A stretch of DNA of 64,000 nucleotides from Silicimonas sp. (GTDB lineage: Bacteria > Pseudomonadota > Alphaproteobacteria > Rhodobacterales > Rhodobacteraceae): NCBI GenBank assembly GCA_022820365.1, contig JAJEFO010000019.1, positions 53,052 through 117,051 on the forward strand, given 5' to 3'. Position 1 is the first letter of the stretch, and each line of letters begins with the position of its first letter. The position numbers were made by a program, and so were the translations under genes. Under the pieces are notes generated by a model. The model was not told the origin of the DNA. It did no database searches and was given only the letters and a program-made list of their open reading frames with translations. Below are positions 33,769 to 43,132 of the stretch, piece after piece.

Positions 33769-34510
33769 CTTCCTGACCATAGCCAGGGAAGTCGCTTCCG
33801 TCGTGGGGATGAAAGACATTTCGTCCCTCGTCGGGAACAACGAACCTCATGCACGGTCCATGCTCACGCTGCTTAACAGGGGCGGGCGCATTCTTGCGCA
33901 GAAGCGCGGGCCGAGCGGTCAGGGCTGGGTCGTGCTCACGCGGGAATTCGTGTTCACGACGCAGGCCGGAGAAGACGAATACCAGCTTCCTGAAGACTAT
34001 CAGGAACTCGTGGACGGCACGATCTGGGATCGCAACAGTTATCGCGAAGCTCGTGGACCTCTTTCGCCCCGAGAATGGCAATCAATCAAGTCCGGCCTGA
34101 TCGAGACAACCAGCATCACGCCGAACTTCAGGCTGCGCCGCTCGCGCCAAGGCACGGGCCGCTCCTTCTTCATTGACCCGGTGCCGTCATCGTCGGAAAC
34201 GCTCGTCATCGAATACACATCCAACCATTGGCTCACAAACTCGACCGGCGACACGTTCAGGAGCAAGATCGTCGCGGACACGGACGAGCCGCTGTTCGAT
34301 GACGATTTGGTGACGCTCGACCTGGAGTGGAGGTTCAAGCAGTCACGTGGCCTGAGTTTCGCGGCAGAGCTTGCCGAATTCGAGATCGAGCGCGACCGCC
34401 GCTTCGGCAAGGACCCCGGACCGCGCAAGATCTACCTTGGACAGGGACGGCGGCTGTCGTTCCGTGACCAAGTGCCTGAAACCGGCTACGGCGGCATCAG
34501 GGTGGGCTAG
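33758..34510 (+). CDS. Head-to-tail adaptor protein (P22 gp4 / T7 gp11-like)
   Basis: The 250-residue protein begins with a helical region (MPDNFLTIAREVASVVGM), followed by FTTQAGEDEYQLPEDYQELVDGTIWDRNSYREARG. This segment is typical of podovirus adaptor or tail-tubular-A proteins that bind below the portal. The C-terminal helix (LEWRFKQSRGLSFAAELAEFEIERDRRFG) corresponds to the part that docks to the portal. Its place before the propeller-like hub gene matches short-tailed phage order. Confidence 0.75.
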   Translation: MPDNFLTIAREVASVVGMKDISSLVGNNEPHARSMLTLLNRGGRILAQKRGPSGQGWVVLTREFVFTTQAGEDEYQLPEDYQELVDGTIWDRNSYREARGPLSPREWQSIKSGLIETTSITPNFRLRRSRQGTGRSFFIDPVPSSSETLVIEYTSNHWLTNSTGDTFRSKIVADTDEPLFDDDLVTLDLEWRFKQSRGLSFAAELAEFEIERDRRFGKDPGPRKIYLGQGRRLSFRDQVPETGYGGIRVG

Positions 34511-34513
34511 GCC

Positions 34514-36106
34514 ATGTCGCTCGCCCACGCCATAGGAACCAAAGTCAGGCAGCATGGCGGCTCGTCCATCGGGCCGCGTCAGCACCTTGGCAAGCGTCAC
34601 ACCATCCAGGCGCCGGTGTCGGGGTTGAACACGTCCGACGCATGGGCCGCGATGAGGCCGAAATACGCCATTCATTTGGACAATTATTTTCCCGAGTCCG
34701 GCGCGGTCGTCCTGCGCAGGGGAGGCCGGGAACACGCTGCCGGCGTCGGCAGCGGCGAAGTGCTGAGCCTGTTCGCCCACGAGAGTGGCAGCGTGTCCAA
34801 GATGTTCGCGGTCGGGTCCGGTGCGCTCTATGAGGTCTCCGACAACTCGGCCGGAACGAGCCTGAAATCCGGGCTGACAAGCAGCCGGTGGCAGACCGCC
34901 ATGCACGGCGGGCACACGATCATGGTCAACGGCGAAGACGATCCGCTCCGGATACTCCCTGCCGGAACCCTTGCCGCCGCACATGGATGGTCAAAGGCCA
35001 GCGGTCAGGACTCCATACCCTTCGCCGCCAGCCAGCTTTACCGGGTGCTTCCCTTCAAGGGACGACTTTTCTTTCTTCAGAAGGACACGGCCAATCTATG
35101 GTACGGCGGTTTGGGATTTGTCCAAGGCGAACTGACACGCTTCGCGCTGGACCGCGTACACCCGGACGGCGGAAACGCCATTGGGCTGGGAACGATCACC
35201 ATCGACTCCGGGGACGGCGTGGACGACCTGCTCTGCATCTTTTTCGATTCAGGCGCGGTCATCGTCTATCAGGGCGCGGACATCAGCAGTTCCACGTCTT
35301 GGAGCCTTGTCGGCATATGGAAGATCGGGAGGCTCATCGGCGACAAGGCCGTGTTGAAGTTCGGCGGAGACCTGATCGCGCTGACGGATGACGGGGTTGT
35401 TTCCGTAACCAAGCTTACGACCGGTGGAGAACTCGAAGCGGGCAACATGCGCGGCAATCTCTCCCACAACATCGCCAACAGGATCTCGGAGCAGAACCTT
35501 CTCTACGGCGACGTGACCGGATGGGACGGGATATTGCACACACCCGCCAACTGGCTTCTGTTCAACGTGCCGGTTCAGGGCGGCATCCAGTATGTGATGA
35601 ACACGCAAACTCGCGCTTGGTGCAGGTTTACGGGATGGAACGCCCGGTGTTTCACGCGCTGGAAGCGCAAAATCTACTACGGCGGCGTAGACGGCAAGGT
35701 CTACGAAGCCAATGTCGGCACGAGCGACAACGGGGTTGCGATCGAAGGCGACGTTCGGGGCGCATTCCAGTATCTCGGCAGCAGCATGGACAAGCGGTTC
35801 ACGATGGCGCGGGCGCTCGTGGACGCCGACGCCAACGTGTCGTTCACGATTGGAACGACAACAGATTTCAACGAAGACGGCGGGCTTGAGGCCCCGACAA
35901 ACATTGTCACGACCGGAGCCAAGTGGAACCAGGCAAGGTGGAACGTGTCGAAATGGTCAGGCGGCGTCTTCTCGCTTCAGGAATGGCAGGCCCTCAACCG
36001 CGACGGAACGGCTATCTCGGTTCGCTTGCGCAGTTCCACCACCGGCGCGCGCATCCGCTACTACGCGGCTGACATCATCGCCGAACGTACGCAGGGGCTT
36101 CTCTGA
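34514..36106 (+). CDS. Tail hub/nozzle protein, beta-propeller type (P22 gp10-like)
   Basis: 530 residues with many repeated beta strands ending in aromatic or acidic turns (VLSLFAHESGSVSKMFAVGSGALYEV, YRVLPFKGRLFFLQKDTANLWYGG, LIALTDDGVVSVTKL, KIYYGGVDGKVYEANVG). Packaged-DNA stabilisation proteins and tail-tubular-B nozzles of podoviruses share this propeller pattern and the LNTSDAWAAMRPKYAIHLDNYFP opening. It would form the hexameric tube end that plugs the portal. The stop overlaps the next ATG. Confidence 0.72.
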   Translation: MSLAHAIGTKVRQHGGSSIGPRQHLGKRHTIQAPVSGLNTSDAWAAMRPKYAIHLDNYFPESGAVVLRRGGREHAAGVGSGEVLSLFAHESGSVSKMFAVGSGALYEVSDNSAGTSLKSGLTSSRWQTAMHGGHTIMVNGEDDPLRILPAGTLAAAHGWSKASGQDSIPFAASQLYRVLPFKGRLFFLQKDTANLWYGGLGFVQGELTRFALDRVHPDGGNAIGLGTITIDSGDGVDDLLCIFFDSGAVIVYQGADISSSTSWSLVGIWKIGRLIGDKAVLKFGGDLIALTDDGVVSVTKLTTGGELEAGNMRGNLSHNIANRISEQNLLYGDVTGWDGILHTPANWLLFNVPVQGGIQYVMNTQTRAWCRFTGWNARCFTRWKRKIYYGGVDGKVYEANVGTSDNGVAIEGDVRGAFQYLGSSMDKRFTMARALVDADANVSFTIGTTTDFNEDGGLEAPTNIVTTGAKWNQARWNVSKWSGGVFSLQEWQALNRDGTAISVRLRSSTTGARIRYYAADIIAERTQGLL

Positions 36107-36576
36107 TGGCGGGTCCGGTGTCATTCGGAGGCGCAGAGAACGTCGTCGTGCCGTGGGTCGCGGAGCGGATTCCCATGCCGCCAGAGGACTTCGGGTCGTG
36201 CGCCGCGCTCGGAATCACGCTGGATGGAAAGAGCCTGGCATGCGGCGTTGTCTACAGCGAGTTTCGGACGGCAAAGTACGGCAACTCGATGCAAGCGACA
36301 ATTGCGTCGGATCAGCCTGGATGGGCAAGCAAGCGGACGTTGGAAGAGATGTTCGCCTACCCGTTCATCCAGATGGGATGCTCGCGGCTGTGGGTTATGG
36401 TCTCGAAAAAGAACAAACGGGCAAGACGTTTGGCCGAACGCTTGGGCTTCAAGTACGAGGGAACCGGCCGCAAGGCATGGGATGGACGAATTGATGCGCA
36501 TGTTCTATCAATGTTGCAAAATGAATGCAGGTGGATCAACCATAGGAATAAACAGGGAACACTCGATGCCGCATGA
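36106..36576 (+). CDS. GNAT-family acetyltransferase
   Basis: 156 residues with the GNAT core: strand ACGVVYSEFR, the ...WASKRTLEEMFAYPFIQMGCSRLWVMVSKKNKRARRLAERLGFKYEGTGRKAW segment carrying the helix and strand that hold acetyl-CoA, and the typical RRLAERLGFKYEG ending. RimJ-like GNAT proteins are common inside podovirus tail operons; their target is unknown. The one-base overlap with the hub gene shows it belongs to the late operon. Confidence 0.8.
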   Translation: MAGPVSFGGAENVVVPWVAERIPMPPEDFGSCAALGITLDGKSLACGVVYSEFRTAKYGNSMQATIASDQPGWASKRTLEEMFAYPFIQMGCSRLWVMVSKKNKRARRLAERLGFKYEGTGRKAWDGRIDAHVLSMLQNECRWINHRNKQGTLDAA

Positions 36577-36691
36577 CGCGATCTGGAATCCGTTTCCGTG
36601 GGATCGTTCGATGGAAGAGCACGGGGAAGAACAAAGAAACTGGGTTAAGGGGTTGAACGATGGGCAAGAAAAGCGGTCCGAAACCGCCTGA
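36566..36691 (+). CDS. Tiny acidic protein, 41 residues
   Basis: ATG 36566 inside the end of the GNAT gene, with AGGGAA upstream; the stop lies inside the start of the next gene. The sequence MPHDAIWNPFPWDRSMEEHG continues EEQRNWVKGLNDGQEKRSETA. Both overlaps follow the compact coding style of this operon. Function unknown. Confidence 0.45.
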   Translation: MPHDAIWNPFPWDRSMEEHGEEQRNWVKGLNDGQEKRSETA

Positions 36692-36908
36692 TCCGGTGAG
36701 AACCGCTCAGGTTCAGATGGACGTGAATCGGCAGGCGGCATTGGACAATGCCCGCATGTCGCAGATCACGCAGCAAACTCCGTTTGGACGGACGTTCTAC
36801 ACGGGCAATTTGCATGACGGATCACGGCAGCAACACACGGAATTGCACCCGATGCTGATGAACATCCTGTTCGGAGCGCCGAACCGGAGCAGGGGAGGCA
36901 TGTTCTGA
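36660..36908 (+). CDS. Small internal or tail-associated protein, 82 residues
   Basis: Begins MGKKSGPKPPDPVRTAQVQMDVNRQAALDNARM, a start pattern (MGKK-S-PKPPDP) recurrent in small proteins encoded just before internal virion proteins of podoviruses. The rest is polar (TPFGRTFYTGNLHDGSRQQHTE). The stop overlaps the next ATG by one base. Role in the ejection apparatus suspected only. Confidence 0.6.
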   Translation: MGKKSGPKPPDPVRTAQVQMDVNRQAALDNARMSQITQQTPFGRTFYTGNLHDGSRQQHTELHPMLMNILFGAPNRSRGGMF

Positions 36909-38482
36909 TGAGCGTCCCGATTTTAGGTTCCACTCTAAGCCCGTCTGGCGGCGCGGCCAAGCGCAGTTCATCCAAGGGCGGCTCCAAGCCGCAGTGGAAT
37001 TCGGTTGGCAGGACACCGGAGACGGCGCAGATACAGTCGACCAGCCCGACCAGTTCACCCGGCTTGTTTGGCCAGATTTACGACGCGACTTCCAAGCCCA
37101 TCGACTTCGCGGGTCTCCCGCCAGTCAACGTCGGATCCTTCGAGAAACTGAACATTGCCGGACTGCCTGGCGTCGACAACAGCCGGACGGGCTACGTCAG
37201 GGATCGAGGCGACCTTGCCGGACGGATCGAGGGCATGTTGGGCGAAAGGGCAGACCAGCTTGGCGCCTTGGGTGGACAGTTCAATAACCTGGAAGGCCGG
37301 TACACGAACCTTGAGGCGATGCTTGGCGACAGGCAGGACCAATTCGGCGGCTTGCAACGTGCGCTGGCCGGATACCGCGATGACGTGGGCGGCATCCAGG
37401 ACAAGTATGAGTTGGGCGGGCCGGACTCGTTCGGTGACGAGCGCAAGAGCATTGAGAACGCCGTCTACGAGCGGGCCATGGGGCTTCGCCGTGCCGATGA
37501 CGAGCGGCGGGAGGCGGACGTTCGCAACCGGCTCTGGCAGCAAGGTCTGGCTCCTGGCAGCGAGGCTTACAACGAGGAACTGAACCGGCTCAGTCAATCG
37601 CGTGATCGTGCCATGAACGACCTGTCACTTGGTGCAGTCATGGCCGGGGCGCAGGAGCACGAGCGGCTTGCCAACCTGCTTGCCCGCAACCGTGCACAGG
37701 AAGTCGGGGAAGCCGGGGGCATCTTTGACCGCACAGGCCAGACGTACGACCGGGGCGGCAGTCTCATGAACGAGGGGCTTAACACCTTCAATGCAGGCCG
37801 TGGCCTGTACGGTGACGCGCTGGGCTTGTTCAACGCGGGCGGCAGCGTTGCTGGCGAGGGTCTTGCTGGCATTGGCGCGATCGAAGGCTTCAATCGGGCG
37901 AACGAGGCGGAACGTGGCGCAGAGTTCGGGCGCGACCTGGGGTATCGCGGGCAGATATTCGGGGAACGCACGGCAGAGAATCAAGTCGCGAACCAGATTC
38001 AGCGAGACCGTTTTGCCCAGCAGATGGAGAAGCGCCGCCAGGCGCTTGCCGAGGCTCAGCTTGCGCGGACGCAGCCTGTCAGCGACTTGGCGAACATCCT
38101 TGGCACCGTCGCGCCAGGCGGCAATCCGGTGATGCCGTCCTACACGGCTCCGACGTACAGCGCGCCCGACATCATGGGGATGACGGGATCGAATTACGCC
38201 GCGCAGGCCAATGCTGCGGCCGCGAATCGGGGCGGCATGTTCGGCGCGCTTGGAAGCATCGGCGGCGCATTGCTTTCGGATCGCAGGTTCAAAGAGGACA
38301 TCCGCGAGGTCGGGCGTTTGAACAATGGGCTGCCTGTTGTGGCCTTCCGTTACAAGGGGGCGCCGCACACGCACATAGGGCTGATCGCGCAAGACGTTGA
38401 AAGAGTGATCCCGGAAGCGGTGATCGATGTTCATGGTGTCAAGGCAGTGAATTACGCCGAGGCAGTGAAGGAGGCCGCGTGA
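36908..38482 (+). CDS. Virion protein with C-terminal peptidase S74 (intramolecular chaperone) domain
   Basis: 524 residues. The N-terminus is disordered (Ser/Gly/Lys-rich), and the middle is helical and Gly/Asn-rich (RIEGMLGERADQLGALGGQFNNLEGRYTNL). The last ~70 residues read SDRRFKEDIREVGRLNNGLPVVAFRYKG...HIGLIAQDVERVIPEAV. This is the S74 auto-cleaving chaperone domain of phage fibres and some internal proteins, with the conserved Ser-Asp start. It implies a trimeric folding step followed by self-cleavage. Whether it is a fibre or an ejected protein is open; its neighbours favour an internal or tail-tip role. Confidence 0.75.
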   Translation: MSVPILGSTLSPSGGAAKRSSSKGGSKPQWNSVGRTPETAQIQSTSPTSSPGLFGQIYDATSKPIDFAGLPPVNVGSFEKLNIAGLPGVDNSRTGYVRDRGDLAGRIEGMLGERADQLGALGGQFNNLEGRYTNLEAMLGDRQDQFGGLQRALAGYRDDVGGIQDKYELGGPDSFGDERKSIENAVYERAMGLRRADDERREADVRNRLWQQGLAPGSEAYNEELNRLSQSRDRAMNDLSLGAVMAGAQEHERLANLLARNRAQEVGEAGGIFDRTGQTYDRGGSLMNEGLNTFNAGRGLYGDALGLFNAGGSVAGEGLAGIGAIEGFNRANEAERGAEFGRDLGYRGQIFGERTAENQVANQIQRDRFAQQMEKRRQALAEAQLARTQPVSDLANILGTVAPGGNPVMPSYTAPTYSAPDIMGMTGSNYAAQANAAAANRGGMFGALGSIGGALLSDRRFKEDIREVGRLNNGLPVVAFRYKGAPHTHIGLIAQDVERVIPEAVIDVHGVKAVNYAEAVKEAA

Positions 38483-39033
38483 TGGCGAAGGGCGGATCAC
38501 GGTCAAGCAGTTCGGGTGGCGGTGGCAACATCACATGGAGCGGGCCGCGCATGAAGCCGTCCGGCAGGACCGTCCGGGTCACTGCCGACCATGGCGGGGG
38601 GCAGAGGCCCATCACTCGTGATCAAGTGCGGAACAAGAGCACGAGCACGTTGGGCGCGTTGAAGAACGCGGCGCTGAACGTTGTTGGTCGTGGGGAGTCG
38701 ATCAGCGGCTACAATGATCGCTTTGCTCGTGATCGCGGTTTCTCGGATTACGGGCGCTATCAGGCGTCAAAGGGGCTGGACCGGCAGGGAAGGCCGTTGA
38801 ACCCTCGTGACGAGAGCGACAGCGACACTTCGCGGCTCGCGGAGACGATGGCCAAGGCGCAGGTGCAGCCTCAGGAACCATCTTGGGGCGGCTATCAGTG
38901 GAACCCGATGGACGAGCGGCAAAGACTTCTCGGTCTTTTGGGCATGAGAACGCAGAGCGGCCATTCATGGGGTTACTCGCCAGGACTGTTGATGGCGCTC
39001 GCGGGACTTGGACTTTTCGGACGGAGGTTTTGA
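38482..39033 (+). CDS. Hypothetical late protein, 183 residues
   Basis: ATG 38482 overlaps the previous stop by one base; a GTG three bases earlier is less likely. The sequence is Ser/Gly/Arg-rich and largely disordered (AKGGSRSSSSGGGGNI) with a GYNDRFARDRGFSDYGRYQ segment and a hydrophobic C-terminal stretch (YSPGLLMALAGLGLFGRRF) that could insert in membrane. Such tails occur in ejection proteins. No family recognised. Confidence 0.6.
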   Translation: MAKGGSRSSSSGGGGNITWSGPRMKPSGRTVRVTADHGGGQRPITRDQVRNKSTSTLGALKNAALNVVGRGESISGYNDRFARDRGFSDYGRYQASKGLDRQGRPLNPRDESDSDTSRLAETMAKAQVQPQEPSWGGYQWNPMDERQRLLGLLGMRTQSGHSWGYSPGLLMALAGLGLFGRRF

Positions 39034-39395
39034 TGGCTGATCGAATGGTGAATGATCCTAGCAAACTCGCCCGGCTTCTGGCTCTGGCGCAACGGGCGGG
39101 AACGCCACATCACGCGCCCGGAACCAGCCCGCAAGCGCAGGGGTTTCATCCGATGGAAGGGCCGACGAACATGAACGTGCCCGGCGATTGGGAGAAGACG
39201 CCCTACGAATTGGGCTTCATGCCGATGGAGGAACCGCCGCCGTCGCCACGGGATCACCTCGCGCCAGATGACAAGTACGACTTTGCGTATCATCCGGAAC
39301 GGGCGACCCTTGCCGCGATCCTGAGCAAGACCATGCTTCCGCCCGGCCTGCGTGAGAAGGCGGAGCAAGCCTACGCGAAATCTTTGGGACAATAA
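39033..39395 (+). CDS. Hypothetical late protein, 120 residues
   Basis: ATG 39033 after GGAGG, overlapping the previous stop. A helical N-terminus (NDPSKLARLLALAQRAG) is followed by Pro/Met-rich disordered sequence (GFMPMEEPPPSPRDH) and a helical end (AILSKTMLPPGLREKAEQAY). It is placed just before the two large internal-type proteins. Function unknown. Confidence 0.6.
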   Translation: MADRMVNDPSKLARLLALAQRAGTPHHAPGTSPQAQGFHPMEGPTNMNVPGDWEKTPYELGFMPMEEPPPSPRDHLAPDDKYDFAYHPERATLAAILSKTMLPPGLREKAEQAYAKSLGQ

Positions 39396-39397
39396 CA

Positions 39398-41002
39398 ATG
39401 CCCGCGACTCTCTTTGACGTTTCCCCCCGGTCTTCGAGTGCTTACTCGGTGCCGACCTTTGGTGCGCTCGCCCAAGGGTTGGGCCAGTTCGGCGCGGGCA
39501 TTGGCACCGGGTTGCAGGAGCGCAGGCAGAAGCGTGAGGCAGCGGAGAAGAAGGCGAGGGCAGATGCAGCGCTGAAGGCCGCGTTCGGGGCGTACGGTGA
39601 AGGTGGGCGCGATGCGGTATTCGAGGGACTGGCGAGCGGGACGTATGGTGACGACGTGCTCAAGTCCCTGTTTCCGATCATGCAGATGGATCAGGCACAG
39701 CGGAATGCGGACCGACAGTACAATCTTGCCCTTCAAAAGGCGAATGCACCCGCGAAGACGCCGGAGTGGGAAGCGAAATTCAACATGTGGAAAGAGTCCA
39801 TGCTCGCGGACAATCCCGACGTTGATCCGGCCACCATCGGTTATGACGATTACATGCGGGCGTCTCGCACAAGTGCCGTTGTCGATGACCCAAGCAAGCT
39901 CATGGCGGGCAGTGAAGATGCCGCAGGGAAAGCCGCGGCCGCACTGAATCGCTGGCAGACTGCACTTCCCGAAATCAACGAGGGCATGCAGTACCTCACA
40001 AAGCAGAAAGAGTTTCAGACCTGGCTGTTGGGAAAGGCTGACAAGTTCGGCATTGATATTGGCGAGGGCAATCGTGACTCATTGGCTGACGCGGCCAAGT
40101 TCAAGCGTACAGTCACGGAACAGCTTTCGCTGTTCATCAACGAGTTGTCTGGCGCTGCGGTTTCCGAACAGGAAGCCGAACGCCTGATGAAGGCGATGCC
40201 CAATCTTGATGACGGCCCGACTGAATTTAAGGCCAAGTATGACAGCCTGATGAACCAGCTCGAAAGCAAGGTGAAGGCTTACGCGGGCGAAGATGCTTTT
40301 GTGATGCCGGACATGACATTGGACGCGCCGCCAACAGGGGTAAGTCCTCTTGACGTGATCGACGCTGTAGACGGAGTGGGAACGGCGCAGGCCGCGCCTG
40401 GCGGCATTCCTTCATTTGATGCGATCAATGCCATGAATTTTGCGCAGGTCGATCAGGCTTCCGATGCGTTGGTCGCTGCAAAAGACAGTATGCCAGCGGA
40501 GGAATGGAATGCGCTGCGTGATGCTCTGATAGCGCGAGGGGACGCATTGCAAGCCGCGCCTGCACAGGACGCACCGCCTGCCGTTTCGGATGTTGCGAAC
40601 GCGCCTCTTGGCGTCAACACGGCTGCACCTGCCGCCATGCCGGGCGCACCGGCGATGTCGGCTGCACCGGCTGCGCCAATGACAGCATCGCAACCGGCTG
40701 CCATGGGCGGAACCGGTCAACCAGACATTTCTCACATCACGCAACAGGCTCACATGCAGAGGGACGCGGCCGCAGACGCGCCGCCCACTGTCGCGGAAGT
40801 TCGGAAGATGAGCGGTGAAGAAGTTGCCGCGCTGATTGAGGGCGGCAATCCATGGGCGCGTTATCCGCCTGAAGTGGCACAGGCAATGATTGCGCGGGTG
40901 CGCGAGCTTGACAAGCAAGGTCGAGCCAACAGGCAGCGGCGCGCTGCCGAAGCGTCTCAAGCCGATCTGGATCAATCTCTTAGCTGGCTTTGGGGGCAGT
41001 AA
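39398..41002 (+). CDS. Large helical, Ala-rich protein, probable internal virion (ejection) protein
   Basis: 534 residues with an opening MPATLFDVSPRSSSAYSVPTFGALAQGLGQFGAGIGTG, a Lys/Glu coiled coil (QERRQKREAAEKKARADAALKAAF), a mostly helical middle and an Ala/Pro-rich linker near residues 390-440. Size, composition and the position after the hub genes match podovirus ejection proteins. The stop overlaps the next ATG by one base. No enzymatic motif, in particular no lytic transglycosylase motif, was found. Confidence 0.6.
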   Translation: MPATLFDVSPRSSSAYSVPTFGALAQGLGQFGAGIGTGLQERRQKREAAEKKARADAALKAAFGAYGEGGRDAVFEGLASGTYGDDVLKSLFPIMQMDQAQRNADRQYNLALQKANAPAKTPEWEAKFNMWKESMLADNPDVDPATIGYDDYMRASRTSAVVDDPSKLMAGSEDAAGKAAAALNRWQTALPEINEGMQYLTKQKEFQTWLLGKADKFGIDIGEGNRDSLADAAKFKRTVTEQLSLFINELSGAAVSEQEAERLMKAMPNLDDGPTEFKAKYDSLMNQLESKVKAYAGEDAFVMPDMTLDAPPTGVSPLDVIDAVDGVGTAQAAPGGIPSFDAINAMNFAQVDQASDALVAAKDSMPAEEWNALRDALIARGDALQAAPAQDAPPAVSDVANAPLGVNTAAPAAMPGAPAMSAAPAAPMTASQPAAMGGTGQPDISHITQQAHMQRDAAADAPPTVAEVRKMSGEEVAALIEGGNPWARYPPEVAQAMIARVRELDKQGRANRQRRAAEASQADLDQSLSWLWGQ

Positions 41003-43131
41003 TGCCGACTGGACTCGATGCACTGAGGGCCACGGAGCCTGCCAAGCCCAAGGGCGGGCTTGACGCCTTGCGGTCGATGGAGCCGAGCGGCGGTCACTTG
41101 ACGATCAGCGGCAAGCGGGTGCCGGAGCTTTCGGCTGTCGACAAGGTGTTCGACTACCTGAATCTTGGCGGACACTGGGGCGTCAGCGACGAACTGTCTG
41201 GTGCGGTGGCAGGTGCCAAGGCAAAGTTTTCCGGTGAAGACTTCATGCCCGCCTACAGTCAGCGGCGTGACGAGGTGCGGGACTACATCGATGAAGCCCG
41301 CGAGCGCACCGGTTGGGGCGGGACTGCCGCTGAAGTCAGTGGCGCTGTCGCTCCCGCCATTCTTACCGGTGGCGCAAGCCTTGCATCATCGGTTGCATCC
41401 CCGTTGGCCCGTGTGCTTTCCGGCTTGGCCGGTGGAAGCCTCTCTGGGTTCGGCTACGGGTTTGCCGAGGGGGAAGGCGGTTTTGAGCCACGGGTGCGCT
41501 CAGGCGCGCTCCCTGCGGCTCTGGGCGGCGTTCTAGGCGCGGCTGGACCATTGGTCGGGGCAGGCGTCGGAAAGTCGCTTGAACGCAAGGCCAGGAGAAA
41601 GGCTGCGAAGGCAGGCGATGTTCCGCGTGACACGGTGGACATTCTTCAAAACACCATGGACATTGATACCAACTTCGGCGCCAAGCCGATCAACGTTCCG
41701 GCACACGGGATATTTGCAGACGTTGGACCAGGATCACGCGCCATGCTGGGCGAGGTCATGGCAGCGACAGGCGGACGAGTGGACGACATCGCCGTCAAGA
41801 CGCGAGAGAACGCGAAGCTGGCCGACTTCTTCCGCCCGAAGGAGACGCTGACGGAAAGCGCGATCCGAGAGCGGATTGCCGAGAGAACGTCCAAGGCGTC
41901 CGACAACCTGCGCAAGGCCATGGACGACACCTTGGGTGCCCCGATGGGGCAGAGGTCCACGGAGACCGCGCTGAGGGACACCAACCGGCCCGCGACGAAG
42001 GCGGCGTACGACCGGGCCTATGCTTCGCCCATCGACTATGCGTCCGAAGCGGGGCAGGACCTGGAGACGTTTCTCAAGACCCGGCTGCAGCACAGACCGG
42101 AAGTCTGGCGCGAGGCGAACAAGCTCATGGCCGAGGAGGGCCTGGAGTCGCGGCAGATACTGGCCCGCGTTGCCGACGACGGGACCGTCACATTCGAGCG
42201 GCTGCCCGACATTCGGCAAATTGACTATTTGAAGCGAGCCTTGGATGACATCGCGACCCGCGAGAACGCCAGGGGCGGCGCCATGGGCGGCACGACCGCC
42301 ATGGGCCGTGCCGTGACGGGAACGGTGAAGGAACTCTTGGCATTGGCGGATGAGGCTGCGCCCGCCTACGGGCAGGCACGGCAAACCGCGTCAATCCCGA
42401 TCCGGCAGCGGAAGGCGCTCGAACTCGGATACGAGTTCATTTCCAAGCAGGGCAAGTCGGCAGACGAGTTGGCGGACGAGATCAAGGGAATGCGCCCTGA
42501 TGAAATGCAGTTCCTGCGGCAGGGTGCCCGCAACGCCTTGGATGAACTCATGGCCGGCGCCAGGGACAGTCTGGTGCCGGTGCCAAGCGTCACGGGTTTC
42601 GTCAACCGGGTTCGGATCGGCGACCAGGAGGGCCAGGCGCTGGTGAAGCGAATGACATCCCGGAGGTTGCGCGACAAGCTGGGCGTCATTCTGCAAAACC
42701 CCGAGGAAGCGGACAGGATATTCGGCGCCGTGGATGACGCAATCGCCTCTTATGACCTCACGGGTTCCACGCTTCACAATGTCAGGAAAAATGCCAAGAA
42801 GTTGCTCGAAGACGCCACAAGCGAGGATCCGTCTGACGTTCTCGGATTGATCATGCGCGGGCAGCCGATGGGTGCCGCTGGCGAGGCCGTGGGCCGCACG
42901 CTGGGGCGCGGTCTGTCCGATGACATCATTCGGGCGGACCGGACGAAGGCGAACCTGGCCGAGGTGCTGACGCGCCCTGCGGACGCGGCGCGGATGCGGG
43001 CACTGCATGGCGCAGAGCGGCCAAGGAACGCTTACAGGCGGGGCAGGCGTCTCACCGAGCTTCTGGCGGCGCGGGCGGGCATTCCCGTCGCCGCGTCGAA
43101 CCCGATGCAATTCTACGCAGGAGGGCAGTGA
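41002..43131 (+). CDS. Second large internal-type virion protein, 713 - 4 = 709 residues
   Basis: ATG 41002 after a GGGGGC stretch and overlapping the upstream stop. The protein starts with a DALRATEPAKPKGGLDALRSMEP duplication. A Gly/Ala-rich hydrophobic region follows (SGAVAPAILTGGASLASSVASPLARVLSGLAGGSLSG) that could cross a membrane, then long helical domains. This combination (membrane-active segment plus helical body) is typical of ejection proteins that form a channel for DNA. The same DALR-type opening and membrane-prone segment occur in many marine podovirus proteins of this position. No murein hydrolase motif was visible. Confidence 0.6.
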   Translation: MPTGLDALRATEPAKPKGGLDALRSMEPSGGHLTISGKRVPELSAVDKVFDYLNLGGHWGVSDELSGAVAGAKAKFSGEDFMPAYSQRRDEVRDYIDEARERTGWGGTAAEVSGAVAPAILTGGASLASSVASPLARVLSGLAGGSLSGFGYGFAEGEGGFEPRVRSGALPAALGGVLGAAGPLVGAGVGKSLERKARRKAAKAGDVPRDTVDILQNTMDIDTNFGAKPINVPAHGIFADVGPGSRAMLGEVMAATGGRVDDIAVKTRENAKLADFFRPKETLTESAIRERIAERTSKASDNLRKAMDDTLGAPMGQRSTETALRDTNRPATKAAYDRAYASPIDYASEAGQDLETFLKTRLQHRPEVWREANKLMAEEGLESRQILARVADDGTVTFERLPDIRQIDYLKRALDDIATRENARGGAMGGTTAMGRAVTGTVKELLALADEAAPAYGQARQTASIPIRQRKALELGYEFISKQGKSADELADEIKGMRPDEMQFLRQGARNALDELMAGARDSLVPVPSVTGFVNRVRIGDQEGQALVKRMTSRRLRDKLGVILQNPEEADRIFGAVDDAIASYDLTGSTLHNVRKNAKKLLEDATSEDPSDVLGLIMRGQPMGAAGEAVGRTLGRGLSDDIIRADRTKANLAEVLTRPADAARMRALHGAERPRNAYRRGRRLTELLAARAGIPVAASNPMQFYAGGQ

Positions 43132-43132
43132 C